Shown piece by piece: positions 26,862 to 35,467 of a stretch of DNA of 64,000 nt (positions are counted from its first letter, which is position 1; every line of letters starts with the position of its first letter). The notes under the pieces are model-generated. The model was not told the origin of the DNA. It ran no database searches and saw only the letters and a list, made by a program, of their open reading frames with translations. This DNA is from Parasutterella secunda. Lineage in GTDB: Bacteria > Pseudomonadota > Gammaproteobacteria > Burkholderiales > Burkholderiaceae_F. Made by a program: the position numbers and the translations under genes. The stretch covers positions 36,018 to 100,017 of the forward strand of contig NZ_JACJKX010000007.1 of the NCBI RefSeq assembly GCF_016901835.1. Direction: 5' to 3'.

Positions 26862-28018
26862 CGGGCAATCACCTCACGAGTTTTCACGCGAGCCAAATGA
26901 TCGGCGTCGAGCACCTCTTCTAAACTTCTCGGCGCCGGCATCACCAACGTATCCATCATCTCCCTGCAAGCGCGGGCAATATCCGTGAATCCAATTCGAC
27001 GGGCTAAAAAGGCCTCAACGGCAATTTCATTGGCCGCGTTTAATACAATGCTGGCGCAGCCTCCGCTGCGAAGCGCTTCATAGGCGTAACTTAATTGCGG
27101 AAAGCGTTTGGTATCGGGTGCTTCAAAAGTGACCGAACCTAATGCAGCAAAATCAACTCGCTTGGCAAAACCGTCGAGGCGTTCAGGCCATCCGAGCGAA
27201 TAGGCAATCGGCGTGCGCATATCGGGTGCACCCATTTGCGCGAGAATACAGCCGTCAGCGTATTCCACCATCGAGTGAATAAGACTTTGAGGATGAATGA
27301 CCACATCAATACGATCGGCCGGGAAACCGAAAAGCCAGGACGCTTCGATTACTTCCAAGCCCTTATTCATCAAAGTGGCACTGTCAACACTGATTTTTTG
27401 ACCCATGTTCCAGGTCGGGTGTGCCACCGCGTCCTCAGGCGTCACGCCGCTTAAATCCATTCTCTTTCTGAAGGGGCCGCCTGAGGCCGTAAGAATAATG
27501 CGAGCCTTGCTTCTTTGGGCATCGGAAGCCGAAGCCAGACACTGAAAGATCGCATTGTGTTCACTGTCAACGGGCAAAAGTTCGGCGCCACTCTCACGAA
27601 TCGTCTGCATCAAAAGTGCGCCGCCGCAGACAACACTTTCCTTATTGGCTAAAAGCAAACGTTTGCCAGCGCGAGCGGCCGAGAAAGTGGGCGCTAATCC
27701 CGCCGCGCCCACAATAGCTAAGACGGCGACATCCACTTCGGGCAAAGCGGCAAGCTTTACTAAATCGTCTTGACCAGCCCAAACCTCAATGCTCTTGAGT
27801 CCTCGCTCAGCCAACTTTGCAGCCAATTCCGACTTCTTCGTTTCGTCGGCGGTCACCGCAATACGGGGTTTGAATTGTTCACAAAGCTTGACGAGTTCAT
27901 CCAAGCGGCTGTTGGCTGTTAAAGCAAAAACGTTGTAGCGATCCGGATAGTGCGATAAAACATCGAGGGTCGATCCCCCGATCGACCCCGTTGCACCGAA
28001 AATGGCGATATTTTGCAT
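26855..28018 (-). CDS. dxr: 1-deoxy-D-xylulose 5-phosphate reductoisomerase
   Basis: A 387-residue MEP-pathway enzyme making 2-C-methylerythritol 4-phosphate with NADPH. Motifs are FGATGSIGGSTLDV (NADPH), LLANKESVVCGG, PVDSEHNAIFQ (metal and substrate) and SATLMNKGLEVIEA. It supplies isoprenoid precursors to uppS two genes upstream. It overlaps rseP by seven bases. Confidence 0.96.
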   Translation of the reverse strand: MQNIAIFGATGSIGGSTLDVLSHYPDRYNVFALTANSRLDELVKLCEQFKPRIAVTADETKKSELAAKLAERGLKSIEVWAGQDDLVKLAALPEVDVAVLAIVGAAGLAPTFSAARAGKRLLLANKESVVCGGALLMQTIRESGAELLPVDSEHNAIFQCLASASDAQRSKARIILTASGGPFRKRMDLSGVTPEDAVAHPTWNMGQKISVDSATLMNKGLEVIEASWLFGFPADRIDVVIHPQSLIHSMVEYADGCILAQMGAPDMRTPIAYSLGWPERLDGFAKRVDFAALGSVTFEAPDTKRFPQLSYAYEALRSGGCASIVLNAANEIAVEAFLARRIGFTDIARACREMMDTLVMPAPRSLEEVLDADHLARVKTREVIARW

Positions 28019-28041
28019 AGGAATAGTGAAAAAACGTGTAA

Positions 28042-28941
28042 TTAACCGAGTGTGCCCGAAGCAATTAAGACGCAGAGTAAAAAGCCTGCGGGCAATGTCG
28101 GCATCATGGCATCGAGCCGATCGTAAAAGCCGCCGTGGCCGGGCAGAAGATTACTGGAATCCTTAATGCCTGCCTGACGCTTCAGAGCGCTTTCGAAAAG
28201 ATCGCCGACGATGGATAAGCTCACCAACACAAAGGCAACGATAAGCCAAGCCACCGCCCCCATGGACTCAACGATGACGCCGGGCACTGTTTTGACGCCC
28301 GGCACAAACCAGGCAAAAATCAGCCCGAGGACGATCACGCTTAACATGCCGCCAGCAACCCCCTCCCAGCTCTTTTTGGGACTGATGGCCGGAGACATAC
28401 GGTGTTTACCGAAAGCCATGCCGGTGAAGTAAGCCATGATGTCAGCCACCCAGACGATAGCCAGAAGTGAAATCACCATGGAAATACCGAATGAGGCGTA
28501 CATTGCCACAAAGCCCAACCAGGCCGCAGGCGGGAAAAACACACCGGTGATGCCCACCACCACCCGATTGACGGGAAGACCGGTTTGGCGGGCAAAATAG
28601 ACTCGAATGGAAATGCCGACCCACAAAAGCGTGATCACAGCCAGATACATCACAAAGATGCCCGAGAGATTGGCATAAAGCATCTGGTACTCACGCGCCG
28701 CTTCATGAATCATCTGAAGATCAAGATAGGCAAGATAAGCCGTGCCGCTTACCGTCCCACCGACGATCAAGGCCAGAACGCCGCTTGCCACTGAGCTCAG
28801 CCCTGAGAGTTTAAGCCATTCCCATTGCGCCAGAATGAACCCCACGGCCATGACACCGGCAAAAACCACCGGCCCCATTAAGTAGGAGACAATCAGAATC
28901 AGTAATAAAACAATAGCCGTGATTACTCGTTGCTTGAGCAT
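28042..28941 (-). CDS. cdsA: Phosphatidate cytidylyltransferase
   Basis: A 299-residue polytopic membrane enzyme that makes CDP-diacylglycerol from phosphatidate and CTP. The C-terminal CdsA signature (KRQAGIKDSSNLLPGHGG, then DRLD) is complete, and about seven or eight hydrophobic segments are visible. The ATG at 28941 (MLKQRVITAIV) has GGAG seven bases upstream. A GTG at 28947 overlaps the uppS stop and would add two residues; the ATG is preferred. Confidence 0.95.
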   Translation of the reverse strand: MLKQRVITAIVLLLILIVSYLMGPVVFAGVMAVGFILAQWEWLKLSGLSSVASGVLALIVGGTVSGTAYLAYLDLQMIHEAAREYQMLYANLSGIFVMYLAVITLLWVGISIRVYFARQTGLPVNRVVVGITGVFFPPAAWLGFVAMYASFGISMVISLLAIVWVADIMAYFTGMAFGKHRMSPAISPKKSWEGVAGGMLSVIVLGLIFAWFVPGVKTVPGVIVESMGAVAWLIVAFVLVSLSIVGDLFESALKRQAGIKDSSNLLPGHGGFYDRLDAMMPTLPAGFLLCVLIASGTLG

Positions 28942-28943
28942 CG

Positions 28944-29699
28944 TCACTCTCCGTGTTCGAGGGCTTGGATCTGTTCACCGGTCATGCCGAAACGGCGTTG
29001 GCGGCCGGCGTACCAATTAAGAGCCTCGTCGAGGTCCTTTTCGTCAAAATCAGGCCAAAGCGTTGCCGAGGCAAAAAGCTCGGCGTAAGCGGCCTGCCAC
29101 AAAATGAAATTGCTGATGCGCTGCTCACCGCCCGTGCGAATCATCAAGTCGACAGGAGGTGCCCAGTCAAAGGCGAGATTCTCGTCTACAAGCGCTTCGG
29201 TGATGCGCTCAGGATGTGTTGCAATCGTCGGCTCTTTTCGCACAATGTTGCGGAAAGCCTCCACAATGTCCCAGCGGCCGCCATAGTTGGCACAGACCGT
29301 CAAAATCATCGTTTCACAATACGAGGTGATGGCTTCGCTTTGTCGAATGCTTTCTTGAATTTCCGGGGAAAATGCCGTCAAATCCCCTGCCACACGAAGT
29401 CTGACACCGTGTTCAAGCATCGCTTGAGCTTCTTTTTTGAGAGCGGTGGCAAAAAGTCTCATCAAAGCGTTGACTTCATCGGCCGGTCGCTTCCAGTTCT
29501 CACTGGAAAAGGCAAACAAGGTCAGATAGCGCACACCGCGCTTGGCCGCGGCTTCGATAACGCGGCGCACGCTTTGCACGCCGCGGCGATGACCTTCGGC
29601 GCGCGGCAGGAAACGGCGCTGAGCCCAGCGGCCGTTCCCGTCCATAATAATGGCGACGTGGCTCGGAGCCCCGCCGCCCTTTTGAGTCACAACAGTCAT
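28944..29699 (-). CDS. uppS: Undecaprenyl diphosphate synthase
   Basis: A 251-residue cis-prenyltransferase making the C55 carrier lipid for peptidoglycan and O-antigen. The catalytic Asp lies in AIIMDGNGRWAQRR, with FAFSSENWKRP and the C-terminal DLMIRTGGEQRISNFILWQ motif following. The gene ends only three bases from the cdsA ATG. It is part of the conserved frr-uppS-cdsA run. Confidence 0.96.
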   Translation of the reverse strand: MTVVTQKGGGAPSHVAIIMDGNGRWAQRRFLPRAEGHRRGVQSVRRVIEAAAKRGVRYLTLFAFSSENWKRPADEVNALMRLFATALKKEAQAMLEHGVRLRVAGDLTAFSPEIQESIRQSEAITSYCETMILTVCANYGGRWDIVEAFRNIVRKEPTIATHPERITEALVDENLAFDWAPPVDLMIRTGGEQRISNFILWQAAYAELFASATLWPDFDEKDLDEALNWYAGRQRRFGMTGEQIQALEHGE

Positions 29700-29715
29700 T
29701 GCGGCGGTTAAGGCA

Positions 29716-30276
29716 TTAAACCGTCATCACTTCTTTTTCTTTTTCAGCCACGCACTTATCAATGGCTACCACGAAGTTGTCGGTCAACTTCTGGATTTCC
29801 TTTTCGGCGCGGGACTCATCATCCTCGGAAATTTCCTTGGCCTTGGTGAGCTTCTTGATCTGCTCGTTGGCGTCACGACGCAAATTGCGCACGGCTACCT
29901 TGGCTTCTTCACCCAAGTGACGAACGACCTTCGTCAATTCACGACGACGTTCTTCGGTAAGGGGCGGCAACGGCACACGGATAAGCATGCCGGAGGTGGC
30001 CGGATTCAAACCCAAATCAGAAGAACGGATGGCCTTTTCCACGGGAGCAACCATGCTCTTTTCCCACGGTTGAACCGTCAGCGTACGGGCATCGGCCACA
30101 CCCACCTGAGCAACCTGATTAATCGGGGTCATCGTTCCGTAATAGTCGACCATCACATGATCGAGCAAACCGGTCGAAGCACGGCCCGTACGGATCTTGA
30201 TGAAATCTTCGCGCAAGGTTTCCACCGTACGGTTCATCTTGTATTCGGTTTGTTTTTGAATTTCACTGATTGACAT
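29716..30276 (-). CDS. frr: Ribosome recycling factor
   Basis: A 186-residue RRF that splits post-termination ribosomes with EF-G. The family motif IKIRTGRAS, the [10 protein letters not shown] region and the C-terminal [19 protein letters not shown] helix are present. Length matches the family. A TGGAG Shine-Dalgarno precedes the ATG. Confidence 0.96.
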   Translation of the reverse strand: MSISEIQKQTEYKMNRTVETLREDFIKIRTGRASTGLLDHVMVDYYGTMTPINQVAQVGVADARTLTVQPWEKSMVAPVEKAIRSSDLGLNPATSGMLIRVPLPPLTEERRRELTKVVRHLGEEAKVAVRNLRRDANEQIKKLTKAKEISEDDESRAEKEIQKLTDNFVVAIDKCVAEKEKEVMTV

Positions 30277-30310
30277 AAAAAATCACTCCATTGACAATCA
30301 TCGTCACTGA

Positions 30311-31039
30311 TTAGGGGTTATAGACCAAGGTACCTTCATCTTCACCGCGGCAGACCCTGGCAATGGATCCTTTCTTGCGGATATTGAAGACCTTGATCGG
30401 AAGATTCTGTTCACGGCACAAGGCAAAAGCGGTTGCATCCATCACCTTGAGATCGCGCTTGATCACTTCATCGAAGGTAATCGTCTTATAGAACGTGGCA
30501 TCGGGCACCTTCTTGGGGTCAGCCGAATAGATGCCGTCGACCATCGTGGCTTTCAAAACGATATCGGCACCGATTTCAGCACCACGCAAAGCGGCCGTTG
30601 TATCGGTCGTGAAATAGGGATTACCGGTACCCGCAGCAAAAATCACAATACGGCCCTTTTCGAGATGGCGAAGAGCCTTACCACGAATATAGGACTCGGC
30701 AATACGTTCAATATTCAATGCACTTTGAACGCGGGCTTCAACACCGTTTTTACGCAAAGCGTCCTGCAGCGCCAAAGCATTCATGAGAGTCGCCAACATC
30801 CCCATGTGGTCACCCTGCGTGCGCTCCATCCCGGTCGAACCCAAGGCCACACCGCGGAAGATGTTGCCGCCGCCCACGACGATGCCGATCTGCACGCCCA
30901 TGTCGTAAGCTTCTTTGATGTCTTCAACCGTTGATTGAATGGTTTCGCGATTGATGCCGAAAGCGTCCGGCCCCATCAAGGACTCACCGGACAACTTCAA
31001 AAGCACTCGCTTATATTTCACAGGTGATTGTTCCGTCAT
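30311..31039 (-). CDS. pyrH: Uridylate kinase
   Basis: A 242-residue UMP kinase of the amino acid kinase fold, making UDP. Motifs are [39 protein letters not shown] and the [10 protein letters not shown] loop. AGGAG precedes the ATG. In most Proteobacteria it follows tsf directly; here about 2.4 kb of remnant and IS sequence intervene, so it must be read from a promoter within the insertion or by readthrough. Confidence 0.96.
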   Translation of the reverse strand: MTEQSPVKYKRVLLKLSGESLMGPDAFGINRETIQSTVEDIKEAYDMGVQIGIVVGGGNIFRGVALGSTGMERTQGDHMGMLATLMNALALQDALRKNGVEARVQSALNIERIAESYIRGKALRHLEKGRIVIFAAGTGNPYFTTDTTAALRGAEIGADIVLKATMVDGIYSADPKKVPDATFYKTITFDEVIKRDLKVMDATAFALCREQNLPIKVFNIRKKGSIARVCRGEDEGTLVYNP

Positions 31040-31237
31040 TTAGAGAACTCCTGAAATTAGTGACAATCTACAAGCGCACGACAAGCCGCGCATGCAGTCA
31101 CAAAGCTACAAGCGCACCAATACCTACGCGTTAGTGCCCATTGTAATGAAAAGGCGTGCTCTTGGCTTGCATAAATGCAACAAAAGCAACCTTTTGCGAA
31201 AAAATCATCCGCAGACTACCCAAAACCTCCCAAAAGG

Positions 31238-31670
31238 TTATCCTTGTGATGACAATAATCTTAAAATTTCTTCTCGACTTAGACGATTGGATAAATCCGT
31301 ACCTTCGAGGAGCGCGTCCGCTAACGATTTTTTTGTCTCATGCAACTCAAGGATTTTCTCTTCAATCGTGTCCTTAGCAATAAGCTTATAAATGGTGACC
31401 GGATTTTTCTGACCGATCCGATAGGCTCTGTCGGTAGCTTGGTCTTCAACGGCCGGATTCCACCAAGGATCCAAATGGATTATGTAGCCGGCAGCGGTCA
31501 GATTTAATCCGCTACCCCCTGCCTTCAAGCTGATGAGGAAAAGAGACATTTCTCCCTTTTGAAACGTTTCAACCAGCTTTTGACGTTGTGCTGCCGGTGT
31601 TGAACCATCCAAATATAAGTAGTCAATATCCAACTGATCCAAACGTTGTTTAATCAATGCTAAGTGTGAA
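31238..31670 (-). pseudogene. SNF2-family helicase, C-terminal fragment
   Basis: About 144 codons match the end of a SNF2/RapA-type ATPase: SHLALIKQRLDQL, LYLDGSTP, the SLKAGGSGLNLTAA motif V and DRAYRIGQKNPVTIYKL motif VI, then a C-terminal helix. The frame is open right up to the right end of the tnpB element (31671), so the element cut into it. The Walker A/B half is absent from the window. The fragment is unlikely to be translated usefully. Confidence 0.85.
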
Positions 31671-31725
31671 TTGACATCCTCCCCTCCGTCAACGGCGGGG
31701 ATTCCCTACTGTGTCATCGGCTCTC
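31671..31725 (-). ncRNA. Candidate omega-RNA scaffold 3' end of tnpB element
   Basis: TnpB proteins use a guide RNA made from the 3' part of tnpB through the right end of the element. The region between the tnpB stop (31714) and the right terminus holds the conserved hairpin and AGGATGTCAA end. Guide bases would be read from the flank, starting TTCACACTTAGC inside the SNF2 fragment. This is inference from the family; expression is not shown. Confidence 0.4.
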
Positions 31726-32967
31726 GCCGATGATCACTTCGATGGGTTCCTGCTGCTGACCCGCGCAATGGATTGATTCCATCCGCCGATTCACTCGAGC
31801 ACGGCCTACTTCACCGAACTCCCCACAGGCTGACATGCGCTGCCCGCGCACCTTTATATTTCTTGCTCCCACTATGTCGGCATTGCCCTGATACCCACAA
31901 GTCACGCATATAAAATTCGCCTGACTCTTTCGGTTCTCTTTTGACTCATACCCACATTGCGGACAAGTTCGGGAAGTATACTGAGGCGCCACCTTGATGA
32001 CGATTCCACCCCTTTGCTCACACTTCCAATGCAGTCGTTGGAAAAACTTCCCCCAGGCTTGATCCAGTATCGCTCGGTTTAATCCCGATTTCTGCGCCAC
32101 ATTGTGACCGGGATCGTCCAATGTCCCGGCGGCACTCGATGTCATATTCTTTATCTTTAAGTCCTCTCGATAGATCACAGCGTGCTTTTTGCTCAGATCC
32201 AACGCCACTTTATTGATAAAGTCCTGACGAATATTGCCGATTCGCTGGTGAAACTTTGCGACTTCCTGTTGGGCTTTTTTCCAATTGCTGCTGTATTTCT
32301 CCTTTCTTGATAACGCCCTTTGCAACTGCGCCAATTTCTTTAAGTGCTTTTTTAACGCATTGCACGGGGTAATCTGTGTTCCGTCCGAGAGGGTGCAAAA
32401 CCACACCACTCCCATATCCATCCCGACTTCATCGCCGTTATGCTTGGGGATATCTTTTTCATACTCGGTTTGAATCGAGACATACCAGCCGTCAGCTTTG
32501 CGAATGACGGTGATATTTTTTGATTTGCCTTCGATATATCGGCTGCGTCTGTATTTCACAAAACCGATACCGGGCAGGTAGATCTGTTTTCCTGTCTCAT
32601 CGATTTTGAATCCCTGCGGATAGCGAAATCCGTCCGATGATCCGAACTTCCTGTGAAAGACCGGAAAACCCGCATGACCTGAAAAGAAGTTTGAATACGC
32701 TCGGGCAAGATCTTTCATTGACTGCTGAAGGCACTGAGAGTAGCACTCTGAGAGCCATAGCATGTCAGGATCTTTTTTCCAATCAGGCAATAAAGCAGAA
32801 AGATTTTTGTAGGTGGGATATTGACCGGTTTTCTTCTCATATTGTTCTTTGGCCCAACTTAAACCTTTGTTATAAACAAAGCGGCAGCAGCCGGCAAAGC
32901 GTGACATTAAGCGTGCTTGACGGCCGTTAGGTTTAAGTTTGAAAAGAAAACCTTGGCGGAACAACAT
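31714..32967 (-). CDS. tnpB: RNA-guided endonuclease TnpB (OrfB), intact
   Basis: A 417-residue IS605-type TnpB, ancestor family of Cas12. The N-terminal segment (FAGCCRFVYNKGLSWAK) is followed by the RuvC-like nuclease with all three acidic residues: D184 (VGMDMGVVW), E268 (IYREDLKIKN) and D364 (GNADIVGARN). A zinc ribbon has Cys at 335, 338, 354 and 357. All parts of an active nuclease are visible. It has no tnpA partner and reads on the same strand as the operon it interrupts. Confidence 0.93.
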   Translation of the reverse strand: MLFRQGFLFKLKPNGRQARLMSRFAGCCRFVYNKGLSWAKEQYEKKTGQYPTYKNLSALLPDWKKDPDMLWLSECYSQCLQQSMKDLARAYSNFFSGHAGFPVFHRKFGSSDGFRYPQGFKIDETGKQIYLPGIGFVKYRRSRYIEGKSKNITVIRKADGWYVSIQTEYEKDIPKHNGDEVGMDMGVVWFCTLSDGTQITPCNALKKHLKKLAQLQRALSRKEKYSSNWKKAQQEVAKFHQRIGNIRQDFINKVALDLSKKHAVIYREDLKIKNMTSSAAGTLDDPGHNVAQKSGLNRAILDQAWGKFFQRLHWKCEQRGGIVIKVAPQYTSRTCPQCGYESKENRKSQANFICVTCGYQGNADIVGARNIKVRGQRMSACGEFGEVGRARVNRRMESIHCAGQQQEPIEVIIGESR

Positions 32968-33064
32968 GAAACGACATTTTACAAAGTTTTGAACTCTATT
33001 TTGTTTAAACTAATTGCCAATTATCATTGGCGTTCCTTATATCCCCGCCATTAATGGCGGGGCT

Positions 33065-33361
33065 TTACGGAACATCAGGTAAATACTCACGGAGCGTAGT
33101 ATTACGCAAAAGTTCCCGTAAACCTAAAGCCGTTAGAAAATATTTCTCCCATCCGTAATCGTTGACACGACGAATAATAAAACGATTGACAAGCAGCTCA
33201 TCTAAAGCATTTTTGTAACCGGCAACAGACCACTTAAATAAGGAAATACTGCCGTACAAATGACTGTCGTATCGATCTAAAGGATCCATCAAAAACAACT
33301 TCAAAACCTGATTGGCTGTAATTCGAGTGGAAGAAATGTTGGTTCTGCGCATCGGAGACAA
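33065..33361 (-). CDS. Unknown 98-residue protein, possibly cut by the tnpB element
   Basis: A short ORF starting 15 bases past the tsf terminator, with no recognised family. The second half (NRFIIRRVNDYGWEKYFLTALGLRELL) reads like a winged-helix segment. Its stop (33065-33067) lies within three bases of the left-end hairpin of the tnpB element, so the stop may have been supplied by the insertion and the protein truncated. It could be the N-terminal part of the helicase whose end lies at 31238-31670, but the helicase core is missing and nothing in the sequence proves the link. Confidence 0.4.
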   Translation of the reverse strand: MSPMRRTNISSTRITANQVLKLFLMDPLDRYDSHLYGSISLFKWSVAGYKNALDELLVNRFIIRRVNDYGWEKYFLTALGLRELLRNTTLREYLPDVP

Positions 33362-33375
33362 TCTTGATTAACCGT

Positions 33376-33418
33376 TAAAAAAAAACTCCCCGCAACCCGG
33401 ATCGGATCACGAGGAGCC
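33376..33418 (-). terminator. Rho-independent terminator after tsf
   Basis: On the minus strand a long imperfect stem (CTCCTCG... paired with ...CGGGGAG, with internal GATCC/GGGTT pairing) is followed by nine T. It lies just after the tsf stop and would separate rpsB-tsf from the inserted genes and pyrH. Confidence 0.75.
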
Positions 33419-33435
33419 TCACTCAAAAGTCGAAA

Positions 33436-34326
33436 TTAGGCCTTTTGAGCAGCAGCCATTTGTTCGGCCACTTCAGCAGCAAAGTCGCTTTGCTTCTTTT
33501 CAATACCTTCGCCGACAACGAAGAGCACGAAAGAGGCGATGGAAGCACCGTTTTGCTTGAGCAATTCGGCCACGCTCATCTTGTCGTTCTTAACGAACGG
33601 TTGAGACAAAAGCGTCACTTCCTTCAAGTACTTCTGAACCGTACCTTCAGCGATGCGTTCGAGCATGGCTTCGGGCTTGCCGGCTTCGCGAGCCTTTTCG
33701 ATAGCCACGCGACGTTCCGTAGCCAACAATTCGGGATCAACACCATTGGCATCCAAAGCCTTCGGCTTCAAAGCAGCGATGTGCATGGCGACGTCGTGAC
33801 CGACTTCGTCATTGCCGCCGACCATGTCAACGAGCACACCGATCTTGGAGCCGCCGTGCACGTATTGGTGGAGCTTGCCTTGAGCTTCGATACGCTTGAA
33901 GCGACGGAAGGTCATGTTTTCGCCGATCTTACCGACCAAAGCCGTACGCGTGGCTTCGAGGGTTTGACCGTTGACTTCCAAAGCACCCAAAGCGGCGATG
34001 TCAGCCGGGTTCTTTTCAGCAACCATGCGGGCAGCATCAGCAGCCATTTGTTGGAATTCGGGGTTCTTGGCAACGAAGTCCGTTTCGGAGTTCACTTCGA
34101 AGATGGAACCGATCTTGCCGTCTTCGGAGATGTAGATGCTCACCACACCTTCGGCAGCGATACGGGCAGCGGCTTTGCTAGCCTTGTTGCCGAGCTTCAC
34201 ACGCAAAATTTCTTCAGCGCGAGCCATGTCGCCTTCGGCTTCGGTCAAAGCCTTTTTGCATTCCATCATCGGAGCGTCGGTCTTGACGCGCAATTCTTTA
34301 ACCATAGCGGCAGTAATAACGGCCAT
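33436..34326 (-). CDS. tsf: Elongation factor Ts
   Basis: A 296-residue guanine nucleotide exchange factor for EF-Tu. The N-terminal UBA-like region and the family signature ([19 protein letters not shown]) are seen, followed by [14 protein letters not shown], the core motif that contacts EF-Tu. ATG 34326 has CTGGAG six bases upstream; a longer upstream open frame runs through the intergenic hairpin and is not coding. Codon use is strongly biased (AAG, TTC, GGC, CGC), as expected for a very abundant protein. Confidence 0.96.
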   Translation of the reverse strand: MAVITAAMVKELRVKTDAPMMECKKALTEAEGDMARAEEILRVKLGNKASKAAARIAAEGVVSIYISEDGKIGSIFEVNSETDFVAKNPEFQQMAADAARMVAEKNPADIAALGALEVNGQTLEATRTALVGKIGENMTFRRFKRIEAQGKLHQYVHGGSKIGVLVDMVGGNDEVGHDVAMHIAALKPKALDANGVDPELLATERRVAIEKAREAGKPEAMLERIAEGTVQKYLKEVTLLSQPFVKNDKMSVAELLKQNGASIASFVLFVVGEGIEKKQSDFAAEVAEQMAAAQKA

Positions 34327-34365
34327 GTATTTCTCCAGTAGAGTTTGGTTTGTGAATTTCAAAAA

Positions 34366-34398
34366 GGGGCGAGGCTTTACCGAATAAATCCTCGCCCC
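34366..34398 (-). terminator. Hairpin attenuator between rpsB and tsf
   Basis: Perfect 9-bp arms GGGGCGAGG/CCTCGCCCC with a 15-base loop, followed on the minus strand by TTTTT. It lies between the rpsB stop and the tsf ribosome-binding site. It should terminate part of the transcripts, lowering tsf relative to rpsB. A similar attenuator is known between rpsB and tsf of E. coli. Confidence 0.75.
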
Positions 34399-34423
34399 GA
34401 AAAAGAACAACTATTGAAGTTTA

Positions 34424-35164
34424 TTAGGCTTCTTCAGCAACTTCAACGAATTCTTCTTCACCGGCGACTTCCTTCAAGCTTTCTTCGCTTTCTTGGCGAC
34501 CGGCCAAAATGGCGTCAGCCATTCCGGAGGCATAGATGGAAACGGCCTTGGCCGAGTCATCGTTACCCGGGATAACATAGTCGATGCCGAGCGGGCTGCA
34601 GTTCGTGTCCACAACACCGATCACGGGGATACCCAACTTGTTGGCTTCCTGAACGGCGATCTTGTGGTAGCCGACGTCAACGATGAACAAAGCATCGGGC
34701 AACGTGGTCATTTCCTTGATACCGCCGATGGAACGGTTGAGCTTTTCAACTTCACGGGTGAAGTCCAAGGCTTCCTTCTTGGTCATCTTTTCCAAGCCGC
34801 CGTTGGCGATCGTGTCTTCCATGTCCTTCAAACGCTTGATCGTGAGCTTCACGGTCTTGAAGTTGGTGAGCGTGCCGCCCAACCAGCGTTGATCAACATA
34901 GCAGCAACCGGCGCGTTGAGCTTCAGCAACGATCGTGTCACGACCGCCGCGCTTGGTGTCAACAAAAAGAACCTTGCCGCCCTTGGCAGAGAGTTCGCGA
35001 GCGAACTTAAGGGCTTGTTCAAACTTCACAACCGTCTTTTCGAGGTTGATGATGTGAATCTTGTTGCGGGCGCCGAAAATGTATTGACCCATCTTCGGAT
35101 TCCAGAAACGAGTTTGGTGACCGAAGTGGCAACCAGCTTCGAGCATTTCGCGCATGCTAACCAT
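34424..35164 (-). CDS. rpsB: 30S ribosomal protein S2
   Basis: A 246-residue S2 protein with the start [17 protein letters not shown], the [16 protein letters not shown] segment and the [21 protein letters not shown] motif. The length is normal and the tail is acidic. Codon bias is strong. A promoter with TATAAT lies about 230 bases upstream, leaving a long leader. It is the first gene of the rpsB-tsf unit and is divergent from map. Confidence 0.97.
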   Translation of the reverse strand: MVSMREMLEAGCHFGHQTRFWNPKMGQYIFGARNKIHIINLEKTVVKFEQALKFARELSAKGGKVLFVDTKRGGRDTIVAEAQRAGCCYVDQRWLGGTLTNFKTVKLTIKRLKDMEDTIANGGLEKMTKKEALDFTREVEKLNRSIGGIKEMTTLPDALFIVDVGYHKIAVQEANKLGIPVIGVVDTNCSPLGIDYVIPGNDDSAKAVSIYASGMADAILAGRQESEESLKEVAGEEEFVEVAEEA

Positions 35165-35467
35165 GATAATTTGTTCCTTCTAAGGTTTTAAACTGACAAC
35201 GCGCCGCTATTTTGCATACCGATCGGTCTTGATCAAACCGATTACAGTTAATGAGCAAAACAACCGTTAGATGACGCGCTGCGCTATTAGAGCTTCCCGA
35301 AAATAAAAAAGCCGAGCAAGCGGACGGAAAGCTGAAAAAACCGCTTCTCGACACGAAAATTTCACTACAAAAAGTAGCTTTTTTCGCACAGCTCGCTATT
35401 ATATGCGAAATCGGCTTGAAAAAAGCAAATTTTCTCAATATTTTGAACAAGTAATCATCAACATACC
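35165..35467. other. Divergent rpsB/map intergenic region with long rpsB leader
   Basis: No gene is seen in these 303 bases. They hold the rpsB promoter (35398-35428), a leader of about 230 bases, and a perfect small inverted repeat ATCGGT-N9-ACCGAT (35222-35242). S2 controls its own synthesis through the rpsB leader in many bacteria, so a regulatory fold here is plausible but not shown. Confidence 0.4.
35398..35428 (-). promoter_or_regulatory. Sigma-70-like promoter of rpsB
   Basis: On the minus strand a consensus -10 TATAAT (35403-35398) is preceded by TTGCTT (35428-35423) with a 19-base spacer. The -10 is perfect but the spacer is two bases longer than ideal. It would drive rpsB. Confidence 0.55.

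Larger units (their letters stand above)
31671..33062 (-). mobile_element. IS605/IS1341-type element carrying only tnpB
   Basis: One gene (tnpB) lies between two GC-rich hairpins. At the right end, minus strand, an imperfect stem reads CCCCGCCGTTGACGGAGGGG, then AGGATGTCAA, a terminus common to this IS family. At the left end is a perfect stem CCCCGCCATTAATGGCGGGG (33043-33062). No tnpA transposase is present, so it would need one in trans. No target duplication is expected or seen. The left boundary is approximate. Confidence 0.75.

Noticed and set aside
33445..35191. Long antisense frames over tsf and rpsB on the plus strand
   Set aside because: These are again a by-product of strong codon bias. 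The minus-strand proteins are unmistakable.
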